This document shows positions 41,860 to 47,802 of a stretch of 47,802 nt of DNA, one piece after another (position 1 is the stretch's first letter; the number at the start of each line of letters is the position of its first letter). Source of the DNA: Thiodiazotropha sp050305975 (GTDB taxonomy: Bacteria > Pseudomonadota > Gammaproteobacteria > Chromatiales > Chromatiaceae). The DNA lies in the NCBI GenBank assembly GCA_050305975.1, contig JBNLGI010000130.1, forward strand, positions 1 through 47,802. Direction: 5' to 3'. Under the pieces are notes generated by a model. The model was not told the origin of the DNA. It was given only the letters and a program-made list of their open reading frames with translations, and made no database searches. A program made the position numbers and the translations under genes.

Positions 41860-42405
41860 ATGAAACGGTTCCTTGCGATGTTCCTGGTGCTGTTGTTGGC
41901 CGGCTGCAGTCAGCAGTACATGGTCAACGACGATCTCAACTACGCTTACAACCTGCCGCCGGTGGGCAGTACCCTGGTGGTGAAGAAGCCGATCACCATA
42001 GCGGCCGGCGAAGTGCGTGTCTTTCTGCAACGGGGTGAGCTGTTCAAGAAGTCGGAATTCGACCGCTATCAACCCAGTTGCAGTCTGGAGCTGAGAAAAC
42101 TGGCCGACGTGGCGCGGGAGATCGAACCCGACAGCTTCATCGTGACCAAGGTTCAGCGGCTGGTGCAGGAGGTGGTGCAGAGCACAGCCACCGCTCCAGG
42201 CTTGATGAAGGTGGCCTTTGACGAGGGCGGCAAACCGATGGTGGTTCACGGTTACCATCTCTGGCTCGGTTCGGACAAACAGCCCGATGTGATGCGCATG
42301 ACCTGCCGCGGCTACTTTGACGATCTCAGCAAGGCCGACCCCCCGTCGCTCAACGACGTGGCCAAATCACTGGGTGATTACGCGGAATTGAAGCTGGCGA
42401 TATAG
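41860..42405 (+). CDS. Lipoprotein of unknown function
   Basis: A 181-residue protein with a lipobox LLAGC (Cys15) after MKRFLAMFLVLL. The mature part has a beta-rich region (VGSTLVVKKPITIAAGEVRVFLQRG), a Cys in a conserved-looking YQPSCSLELRKLADVAREIEPDSFIVTKV segment, and a second Cys (MTCRGYF). No named family was recognised, but such small lipoproteins are common. GGAGG lies 7 bases before the ATG and the gene starts 10 bases after the RNase gene, so the two are probably cotranscribed. Confidence 0.82.
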   Translation: MKRFLAMFLVLLLAGCSQQYMVNDDLNYAYNLPPVGSTLVVKKPITIAAGEVRVFLQRGELFKKSEFDRYQPSCSLELRKLADVAREIEPDSFIVTKVQRLVQEVVQSTATAPGLMKVAFDEGGKPMVVHGYHLWLGSDKQPDVMRMTCRGYFDDLSKADPPSLNDVAKSLGDYAELKLAI

Positions 42406-42484
42406 GCCATCATTAGAAGAGCCGAGGTCGGCAGCGGGCGGTAATCGCCCGCAATGGGGCTGTGCCGGAGAGAGGGGGCAGAAC

Positions 42485-44944
42485 ATGATGACCCTATGGA
42501 GATGGGGCGTTCGGGTTGGCCTGTGCGTGGCGTTCGTGATCCTGGCGGGTTGCGGAGGCGGCGGCGGTGGCGACGAGACGGGCCCGGGCGTCGGACTGCA
42601 GGTGGATGCGGGTTCGGCCAGGACCCTCTCCCTGCCCGATACGCTGATAGCCGCTCCGACGGTCCTGCTCGGCGGACAACCGGCCCTGGATCGCGTGACC
42701 TATGTCTGGAGTCAGCTGGCCGGTCCGGCGGCCGCACAGTTTTCCGACAGCGCTATCGCCACTCCCGAGATCAGCTTTCCCGTCAACGGCAGCTACCAGC
42801 TGCGGTTGCAGGTGAGCGGCGGTGGGCAGAGCCTTGACGACCTGCTCATGGTCACCGTCAACACACGGGCTGCGGGTCCACCCGGACTCATCGCGCCGCC
42901 GTCCAACAATATCCAGTGTGTCGCCCCCGCCGATGCGCCGGGTGGCGCTTCGATCCGCCTGCTGACGCCTTTTCCCTCGTTGCCGTCACTCAGCCCTCTG
43001 GTCGGGTTGTATCAGGCGCCGGGCGACAACGGCTCCTGGTACGCCCTGCGTCAGAGCGGCCAGGTGGAGCGATTCGACAACGATCCCGCGGCCAGCAGCC
43101 TGAGCCGTTTCATCGACATCAGCGACCGGGTCGATTACGGCGGCGAGAAGGGTCTGCTCGGTATGGCCTTTCATCCCGACTTCGCCAGCAACGGTTTCGT
43201 CTATCTCTCCTATACCGCCTCGCCGGGCGGCAGTCTGGAGTCGCGCATCTCCCGCTTCACCCTCGATACCGCAAGCCAGGTCCTCGATCCCGCTTCCGAG
43301 CTGATCATCCTCAGGCTGGATCAACCCTTCAGCAATCACAATGGCGGACAGATCGCATTCGGTCCCGACAACCTGCTCTATATCGGTTTCGGTGATGGCG
43401 GTTCAGGCGGCGATCCGCTGGGCAACGGTCAGAACCCCTCGACCCTACTCGGTTCGATGTTGCGCATCGACCTGGGTACCGGAGCGGGCGGCTATACCAT
43501 TCCGCCCGACAACCCGTTCGCCTCGGGGGGCGGTGCACCGGAGGTCTATGCCTACGGCCTGCGCAATCCCTGGCGCTGGAGCTTCGACCGGCTGAGCGGG
43601 GAGCTCTGGCTGGGCGACGTGGGGCAGAACGCCTATGAAGAGGTCGATATCGTCACGGCCGGCGGCAACTATGGCTGGAATCGGATGGAGGGGAGCCACT
43701 GCTACCCGTCCAACGCCAGCTGCGATACCGGCGGTCTGATCCTGCCGGTGGCAGAGTACGACCATACCCAAGGCATTGCGGTGACCGGCGGCTACGTCTA
43801 TCGGGGCGCCGAGGTGCCTTCGCTGGCTGGCCGCTACGTCTATGGGGACTACGGCTCCGGCAAGATCTGGAGCCTTGCCGATGACGGGGGCGGGGGCTAC
43901 AGCGTCGCTGAGCTGCTCGATACCGCGCTCAACATCGCGGCCTTTGCCGAGGATCAAAACGGCGAACTCTACGTCCTGCACCTGGGTGGCACCATCCACA
44001 AACTGGCGGAGGACACGGCCCCCGGCGGTGGTGCGGTAGCCGCCACCCTTTCGGGCTGGGGCTGCTTCCAGAGCACCGATGTGGAGAGCTTCGCCGACAG
44101 CGTGATTCCCTACGACATCAATGCGCTGCTCTGGTCCGACTTCGCCGGCAAGGAGCGCTTCATGGCCATCCCCTCGGGTAGCAGCGTCTCCGTCGATGCC
44201 GAGGGGCGTCTGCTGTTTCCTCCCGGCAGCGTGCTGGGCAAGCATTTCAGACTCAACGGCACGCTGGTGGAGACGCGACTGCTGATGTATCACGCCAACA
44301 GCGGTTGGCGCGGCTACAGTTACGAATGGAATAGCGCGCTGACCGATGCCGACCTGCTCGGCGCCGCCAAGGACAAAGCCATCGGCGGCCAGACCTGGCA
44401 CTACCCCAGCCCTTCGGAGTGCCTGCTCTGCCACACCGGCGTGGCCGGCTTCTCACTGGGGCCGGAACTGGGGCAGCTCAACCGGGATTTCGCCTATCCC
44501 GGCCAGACCGCCAATCAACTGATCACCCTGGAGGCGATCGGCGTACTGGCCGATCCGCTCAGCGATCCGCAGAAGTCGACCGTCTACTACGCCATCGACG
44601 ACACCGCCTACTCGGCGGAACGTCGGGCGCGCAGCTATCTGCACGCCAACTGCGCCATGTGTCATCAGCCCGGGGGACCCGGCGGCGGCAATCTCGATCT
44701 GCGCATGAGCGCCGGCCTGGATGCCACCGGTCTGTGCAACCGCGCGCCCCTGGCCGGCAACTTGGGATTGATCAACCCGGTGCTGCTCAAACCGGGTGAT
44801 CCCGATAGTTCGATTCTGGTATTGCGGATGGAGAGCCTGGGCAATGTGCGCATGCCGCCGCTGGCCAGCAGCGAAATCGACACCCAGGCGCTGGCCGTGG
44901 TGCGGGAGTGGATCACCGGACTGGCGGGATGCGATGGGTTGTGA
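42485..44944 (+). CDS. Lipoprotein fusing a PQQ-dependent sugar dehydrogenase-like domain to a diheme cytochrome c domain
   Basis: An 819-residue exported protein. The lipobox LAGC precedes a Gly-rich linker and a PKD-like domain (about 35-125). From about 155 to 510 is a six-bladed glucose/sorbosone dehydrogenase beta-propeller: GLLGMAFHPDFASNGFVYLSYT, HNGGQIAFGPDNLLYIGFGDGG, AYGLRNPWRWSFD, LWLGDVGQNAYEEVD, GGNYGWNRMEG. The C-terminal third has two c-type haem sites, CLLCH (646-650) and CAMCH (723-727), and resembles the SO2930-type diheme family. Sugar or aldehyde oxidation with direct electron transfer to the respiratory chain is inferred. Confidence 0.9.
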   Translation: MMTLWRWGVRVGLCVAFVILAGCGGGGGGDETGPGVGLQVDAGSARTLSLPDTLIAAPTVLLGGQPALDRVTYVWSQLAGPAAAQFSDSAIATPEISFPVNGSYQLRLQVSGGGQSLDDLLMVTVNTRAAGPPGLIAPPSNNIQCVAPADAPGGASIRLLTPFPSLPSLSPLVGLYQAPGDNGSWYALRQSGQVERFDNDPAASSLSRFIDISDRVDYGGEKGLLGMAFHPDFASNGFVYLSYTASPGGSLESRISRFTLDTASQVLDPASELIILRLDQPFSNHNGGQIAFGPDNLLYIGFGDGGSGGDPLGNGQNPSTLLGSMLRIDLGTGAGGYTIPPDNPFASGGGAPEVYAYGLRNPWRWSFDRLSGELWLGDVGQNAYEEVDIVTAGGNYGWNRMEGSHCYPSNASCDTGGLILPVAEYDHTQGIAVTGGYVYRGAEVPSLAGRYVYGDYGSGKIWSLADDGGGGYSVAELLDTALNIAAFAEDQNGELYVLHLGGTIHKLAEDTAPGGGAVAATLSGWGCFQSTDVESFADSVIPYDINALLWSDFAGKERFMAIPSGSSVSVDAEGRLLFPPGSVLGKHFRLNGTLVETRLLMYHANSGWRGYSYEWNSALTDADLLGAAKDKAIGGQTWHYPSPSECLLCHTGVAGFSLGPELGQLNRDFAYPGQTANQLITLEAIGVLADPLSDPQKSTVYYAIDDTAYSAERRARSYLHANCAMCHQPGGPGGGNLDLRMSAGLDATGLCNRAPLAGNLGLINPVLLKPGDPDSSILVLRMESLGNVRMPPLASSEIDTQALAVVREWITGLAGCDGL

Positions 44945-45544
44945 ACGGCAGTGTGGCAGTGCCTCGCCATGCTGTTGGCGGGTATGACGGGGCCTGAGGG
45001 CAATGGCTCTTACTTAAGTCAATGGGGGTTAGCTTTGTAAGCTATTTTTCCCCTGATTCGGTGCGGCAAGCCGCACCCTACACGTAATTAAACCGTAGGG
45101 TGCGGCTTACCGCACCGTGAAATTCTGTAGCTTAACCTCTTGTTCCTGTATCCATTATCATCCTTGCGTTAACGAGTGGTTTCATTTCAATCTCCTGATT
45201 CGGGAAGGGGCAGGGTCCCGGGCGACTGAGGCTTTGCGTGGAAGGGTTCGCAGCCGGCGTTGCAGTCCGGCGCGGCGGGGACGGTAGGTCTCAACAGGGG
45301 GAATCAGCTAGGGGCGATGCGGGCCAAGTGGCTGGTGGGCAGATCCATCGATCTCATTGGCTCCGTTCCGGGCGGCGATCCATCAGGCTCTCTGATTCGA
45401 GCACTCTTTATCTAGGGGATTTTGACCCCGCCTCAACTCATGTGGGGGTTTTTTGCTCCCGTTTCCCAATTGAGCCGCCGACTGCCCATCGCTGTTTGCG
45501 GTGTGGAGGCTGAGTGAAGCCCGCTTGTGCCGCGTCGGCCGCAA
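44945..45544. other. 600-base gap, no gene, with inverted repeat
   Basis: No frame here has protein-like composition or a convincing start. The notable item is the inverted repeat at 45059-45117. A 5-bp stem (ACCCC 45425-45429, GGGGT 45445-45449) followed by six Ts could be a weak plus-strand terminator but is far from the preceding gene. Confidence 0.55.
45059..45117. repeat. REP-like inverted repeat
   Basis: Arms 45059-45081 and 45095-45117 are 23-bp reverse complements with one mismatch, separated by a 13-base AT-rich loop. Within the left arm, GGTGCGGC-AA-GCCGCACC is itself an 8-bp palindrome, so each arm can fold alone. GTAGGGTGCGGC-type sequences like this are dispersed between genes in many gammaproteobacteria. 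Confidence 0.75.
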
Positions 45545-46744
45545 TCAGAAATAGCGGGCCAGACTGAATTCCACATAGTCGTCGCGCCGGAAGGCGTAGA
45601 GCGGATCTTCGGCTGGCGTCCCGAACCAGAGTCGCGCCTGCAGGCTCGCTTTCCAGGCGTTGCCGAAGCGTCGGCTCGCCTCCAGGTTGAACAGCGCCGC
45701 GCTGCTGTCCAGGTCCCGGATCACGCCGGCCAGCAGTTCGCTGCCGGCGGTGTCGTTGGCGGTCAGTCGGATGCCGAGAAAGAGATCGTTCTCGAACGGC
45801 GTGGTGGCCCGCTCGCGGCGGTTGTCGTAGAGATATTCGGCCAGCAGGCCCAGGTCCGCGACGCTGTCCCGGATGCCGACCAGGGTGTATTCGAAGCCGC
45901 CGGTGGCGGCGTTGTAGCTGCCGCTGTCGATACGGCGGTGGATCGCCTCCAGTTTCCACAGCCATTCGCCCTTGGTCGCCTGCAGGTCGAGCCCGGTCTG
46001 TTGCATCAGCTCGTAGTAGGGCGCCAGCACCGGTTCGCCCCGGTCGTTGAGGGCGGGCAGCAACAGCGGGTCGCGGCTGGTGCCGTTGAAATGGGAGAGA
46101 CCGAAGTCCCAATCGCCGATGTAGTGGCTCCAGCGCAGGGCGAAGTCCGGATGCCGCTGCTCCCGCTCCGATTCGTAGAATGCCAGATCGGGATCGACCC
46201 GGGGATGGGTGCGCAGACGGCCCTCCTCGCCGGGGAAGCTGCGCTCGCGGAATCCCGGCAGCAGGAACATATCGAGAATGCCCCACTCCCGCTCCAGGGA
46301 GAGCTTGAGCATCGGTTGACCCAGTTTCTGCTCCCCGTCCGGGTTCTCCACCAGATCGGTCTGGTTGATCACGTCGACCAGGTGCAGCGCCTCGGTGACG
46401 CCCCAAAAGACCTTGCCGACACCGAGGCGGGTCTCGAAGCCGTCGCCGGCGTAGGTCCAGATCAGCTCCCGCAGATCGGCGTGGCTGCGCTCCGAATCCT
46501 GGCTGTCGAATCGGGCGAAGGGCACCAGGAGCAGACTCTGCCGGCCGTTGTCCCAGCGATGGTAGTACTCGGGCTGGGCGGCCAGGGAAAGCGTGGCGTC
46601 CGACTGGTCGTCGTCGAGGGCCGTCTGCGGGAAGTATCGCCCCTGAGCTTCCAGGTATCCGCTCCATTCGCCACCGAACACTAGCCCGGGGATCGATAGC
46701 AACAGAGCGGCCAGCAACCACGGCGAGCAACCACGGCGGCCCAC
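45545..46744 (-). CDS. Outer-membrane beta-barrel protein accompanying an RND/LolA-like system
   Basis: A 399-residue exported protein (signal VGRRGCSPWLLAALLLSIPGLVFG), rich in alternating strands and ending in aromatic Phe (FSLARYF), the signature of outer-membrane barrels. Recognisable segments are YHRWDNGRQSLLLVPFARFDSQD, ETRLGVGKVFWGVTEALHLVDVINQTD and PDFALRWSHYIGDWDFGLSHFNGTSRDP, which recall DUF1302-like or porin-type proteins. The GTG at 46744 was chosen because the signal begins there; the upstream in-frame TTG at 46822 would put a repeat-derived sequence in front of it. The three genes (RND, LolA-like, barrel) form an operon, so export of a lipid or hydrophobic compound is inferred. 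Confidence 0.78.
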   Translation of the reverse strand: MGRRGCSPWLLAALLLSIPGLVFGGEWSGYLEAQGRYFPQTALDDDQSDATLSLAAQPEYYHRWDNGRQSLLLVPFARFDSQDSERSHADLRELIWTYAGDGFETRLGVGKVFWGVTEALHLVDVINQTDLVENPDGEQKLGQPMLKLSLEREWGILDMFLLPGFRERSFPGEEGRLRTHPRVDPDLAFYESEREQRHPDFALRWSHYIGDWDFGLSHFNGTSRDPLLLPALNDRGEPVLAPYYELMQQTGLDLQATKGEWLWKLEAIHRRIDSGSYNAATGGFEYTLVGIRDSVADLGLLAEYLYDNRRERATTPFENDLFLGIRLTANDTAGSELLAGVIRDLDSSAALFNLEASRRFGNAWKASLQARLWFGTPAEDPLYAFRRDDYVEFSLARYF

Positions 46745-46780
46745 CCTGTATCGAAACGGCGCAATCGTGCGCCTCACCAA

Positions 46781-46810
46781 CTCGAAGCTCAAAACTAACA
46801 ACTCAAAACT
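46781..46810. repeat. CTCAAAACT direct repeats
   Basis: CTCAAAACT occurs at 46788-46796 and 46802-46810, 14 bases apart, with the related CTCGAAG at 46781. Such repeats are typical of intergenic minisatellites in gammaproteobacteria. This supports a start for the barrel gene downstream of the repeat. Confidence 0.5.
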
Positions 46811-46818
46811 CTTCTGTC

Positions 46819-47592
46819 TCAACGTGCCCGCTTGAGGCTGTTTTTGTTGAAGTCGCCCTCGCCGAGCCCGGTGCGGAATCGGTACTGCTCCCAGGTCAGC
46901 AGGGTGCTCTTGCCGGTCTGGTGGTTCTCCATGTACATCTGGTCGGCGCGCCAGTATTTATCCAGGTATTGCTGGTAGCCGCGAAACACCAGAGTTTTGA
47001 GCAGGGCGTTCTTGCGGTCGTGGTAGACGATCTTGAGCGGGATGTAGCGCTCCTGGTCGACCCAGACCTGCTGGCGGGTATAGCCGGAGTTGGGATCGAC
47101 CGGGTAGCGTTCGATGAGGAAGGCCGGCTTGCCTTCGAACTGCTCTTCGCCGATGAATTTGTAGGTGTACTTTTCCACCTCCTGGGAGGCGATGTCCTCG
47201 TAGGCGAATTCGCTGCCCATGAAGGGACCCGATTTGTTGCGCGAGGCGATGCGCTTGACCCGCTTCAGGGCCGGCAGGTAGAGCCACTGGTCGTCGTCGC
47301 CCACCTTGTGGGAGAAACTCAGCAGGGCGGTGCCCTTGACGTCCAGGGGCTCGTCGAAGATGACCAGGGTCTTGTCACCGTCGCTCTCCATCTCCAGGGT
47401 CTTGTTGCGCATGTTGCGCAGGCTCTCCTCACCGTGACGGTTGCGCAACAGCATGGTCATGCTGGCCTCGAAGTCGTGAAAGCCGGTGTCCCTGTGTTCG
47501 ATCTCCCGGGCGATCTCCAGACCGCGCTGTTCGGGCGTCAGTGCCTGCACCGCGCAAGGCGCAAGCAGGGTCAACAGGAGCAGGTATCTCAT
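46819..47592 (-). CDS. LolA-like outer membrane lipoprotein-sorting protein
   Basis: A 257-residue protein with a signal peptide (MRYLLLLTLLAPCAVQA). The mature part matches the COG2834 family: RDTGFHDFEASMTMLLRNRHGEES, NKTLEMESDGDKTLVIFDEPLDVKGTALLSFSHK, DDQWLYLPALKRVKRIASRNKSGPFMGSEFAYEDI and GYTRQQVWVDQERYIPLKI. It is larger than housekeeping LolA and is usually coded next to an RND transporter, for which it may be the periplasmic carrier. The ATG at 47592 overlaps the transporter gene by 4 bases. Confidence 0.93.
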   Translation of the reverse strand: MRYLLLLTLLAPCAVQALTPEQRGLEIAREIEHRDTGFHDFEASMTMLLRNRHGEESLRNMRNKTLEMESDGDKTLVIFDEPLDVKGTALLSFSHKVGDDDQWLYLPALKRVKRIASRNKSGPFMGSEFAYEDIASQEVEKYTYKFIGEEQFEGKPAFLIERYPVDPNSGYTRQQVWVDQERYIPLKIVYHDRKNALLKTLVFRGYQQYLDKYWRADQMYMENHQTGKSTLLTWEQYRFRTGLGEGDFNKNSLKRAR

Positions 47593-47802
47593 GGTCTTTT
47601 TCCTCCGAAAGCGATCAGCAGCGGGGGCAGGAACAGGAAATCGGCTGCCAGCGCCAGACCCAGGGTGATGGCGGTCAACAGCCCCATGCCCGCATTGAGC
47701 TGGAAATGGGAGAAGGCGAGGATGCCGAAACCGACGATCAGCACCAGCGAGGTGACCCACAGCGCGGTGCCGACGGTGGAGAAGGCGTAGCGCACCGCGT
47801 CC
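47589..47802 (-). CDS. RND/MMPL transporter, C-terminal end (5' end outside window)
   Basis: The frame is open to the window edge, so the gene is cut. The visible 70 or so residues contain two hydrophobic segments (TALWVTSLVLIVGFGILAFS and LLTAITLGLALAADFLFLPPLLI), with the conserved LAADFLFLPPLL end seen in RND permeases of the MMPL/HpnN type. A GTG at 47795 is only an internal codon. It heads the operon with the LolA-like and barrel genes. Confidence 0.88.
   Translation of the reverse strand, partial: DAVRYAFSTVGTALWVTSLVLIVGFGILAFSHFQLNAGMGLLTAITLGLALAADFLFLPPLLIAFGGKRP

Noticed and set aside
45425..45454. Terminator-like stem ACCCC/GGGGT followed by six Ts
   Set aside because: The stem is only 5 bp with a 15-base loop and is nearly 500 bases from the nearest upstream plus-strand gene.
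1..47802. tRNA, rRNA, CRISPR arrays, insertion sequences and attachment sites
   Set aside because: Reading both strands showed no cloverleaf-like sequence, spaced repeats, transposase motifs or integrase gene. The island at 20.5-32.7 kb has no visible mobility gene or flanking direct repeat.

Overview
The window is 47.8 kb of a GC-rich gammaproteobacterial chromosome. The PurL tail, TrhP (YegQ), YgfZ, the MMPL/LolA-like export proteins and the aryl-polyene genes all point to Gammaproteobacteria. The mix would suit a free-living or symbiotic marine member, but the sequence does not fix the genus. No rRNA, tRNA, IS element or CRISPR array was seen.

Layout. (1) 1-2.5 kb, plus strand: the 3' end of purL, a small secreted protein built of exact 11-residue repeats, and a halogenase-like flavoprotein. 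(2) 2.45-14.75 kb, minus strand: an aryl polyene (APE) type II fatty-acid/polyketide cluster. In transcription order it has ACP, dehydratase, acyltransferase, LolA-like carrier, MMPL exporter, small membrane protein, AMP ligase, then (after an internal promoter candidate) ketosynthase, chain-length factor, dehydratase, ketoreductase and GT2 glycosyltransferase. A lipoprotein, a DUF218 protein and a PagL-like lipid A deacylase follow. Most genes overlap by a few bases and several use TTG or GTG starts embedded in the preceding stop codon. (3) 14.9-20.4 kb: an M1 metallopeptidase divergent from a ChaN-PDZ protein, then trhP overlapping an ArnD-like protein that has lost its metal-binding residues.

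(4) 20.5-32.7 kb: an AT-richer accessory island and the most interesting part. The plus-strand arm has a BioF2/FemAB-like GNAT, a NodU/CmcH carbamoyltransferase, a small membrane protein, a secreted caspase-fold protease with an EF-hand loop and a coiled coil, and a second BioF2-like GNAT. The facing minus-strand arm has AsnB, ACP, an acyl-AMP ligase, a NadE-like amidating enzyme and a third GNAT. Together they look like a pathway that activates an acid, loads it on a carrier, amidates, carbamoylates and N-acylates, with an exported protease. The product is unknown.

(5) 32.7-38.8 kb, minus strand: a two-subunit Tat-exported molybdenum hydroxylase, a nucleoside deaminase, an ABC-2 exporter and an HDOD protein. 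(6) 38.9-44.9 kb: ygfZ divergent from an RNase II-family gene, a lipoprotein, and a large lipoprotein joining a PQQ sugar-dehydrogenase domain to a diheme cytochrome domain. (7) 44.9-47.8 kb: a 600-base gap with a strong inverted repeat, then an outer-membrane protein, a LolA-like protein and the C-terminal end of an RND/MMPL transporter.
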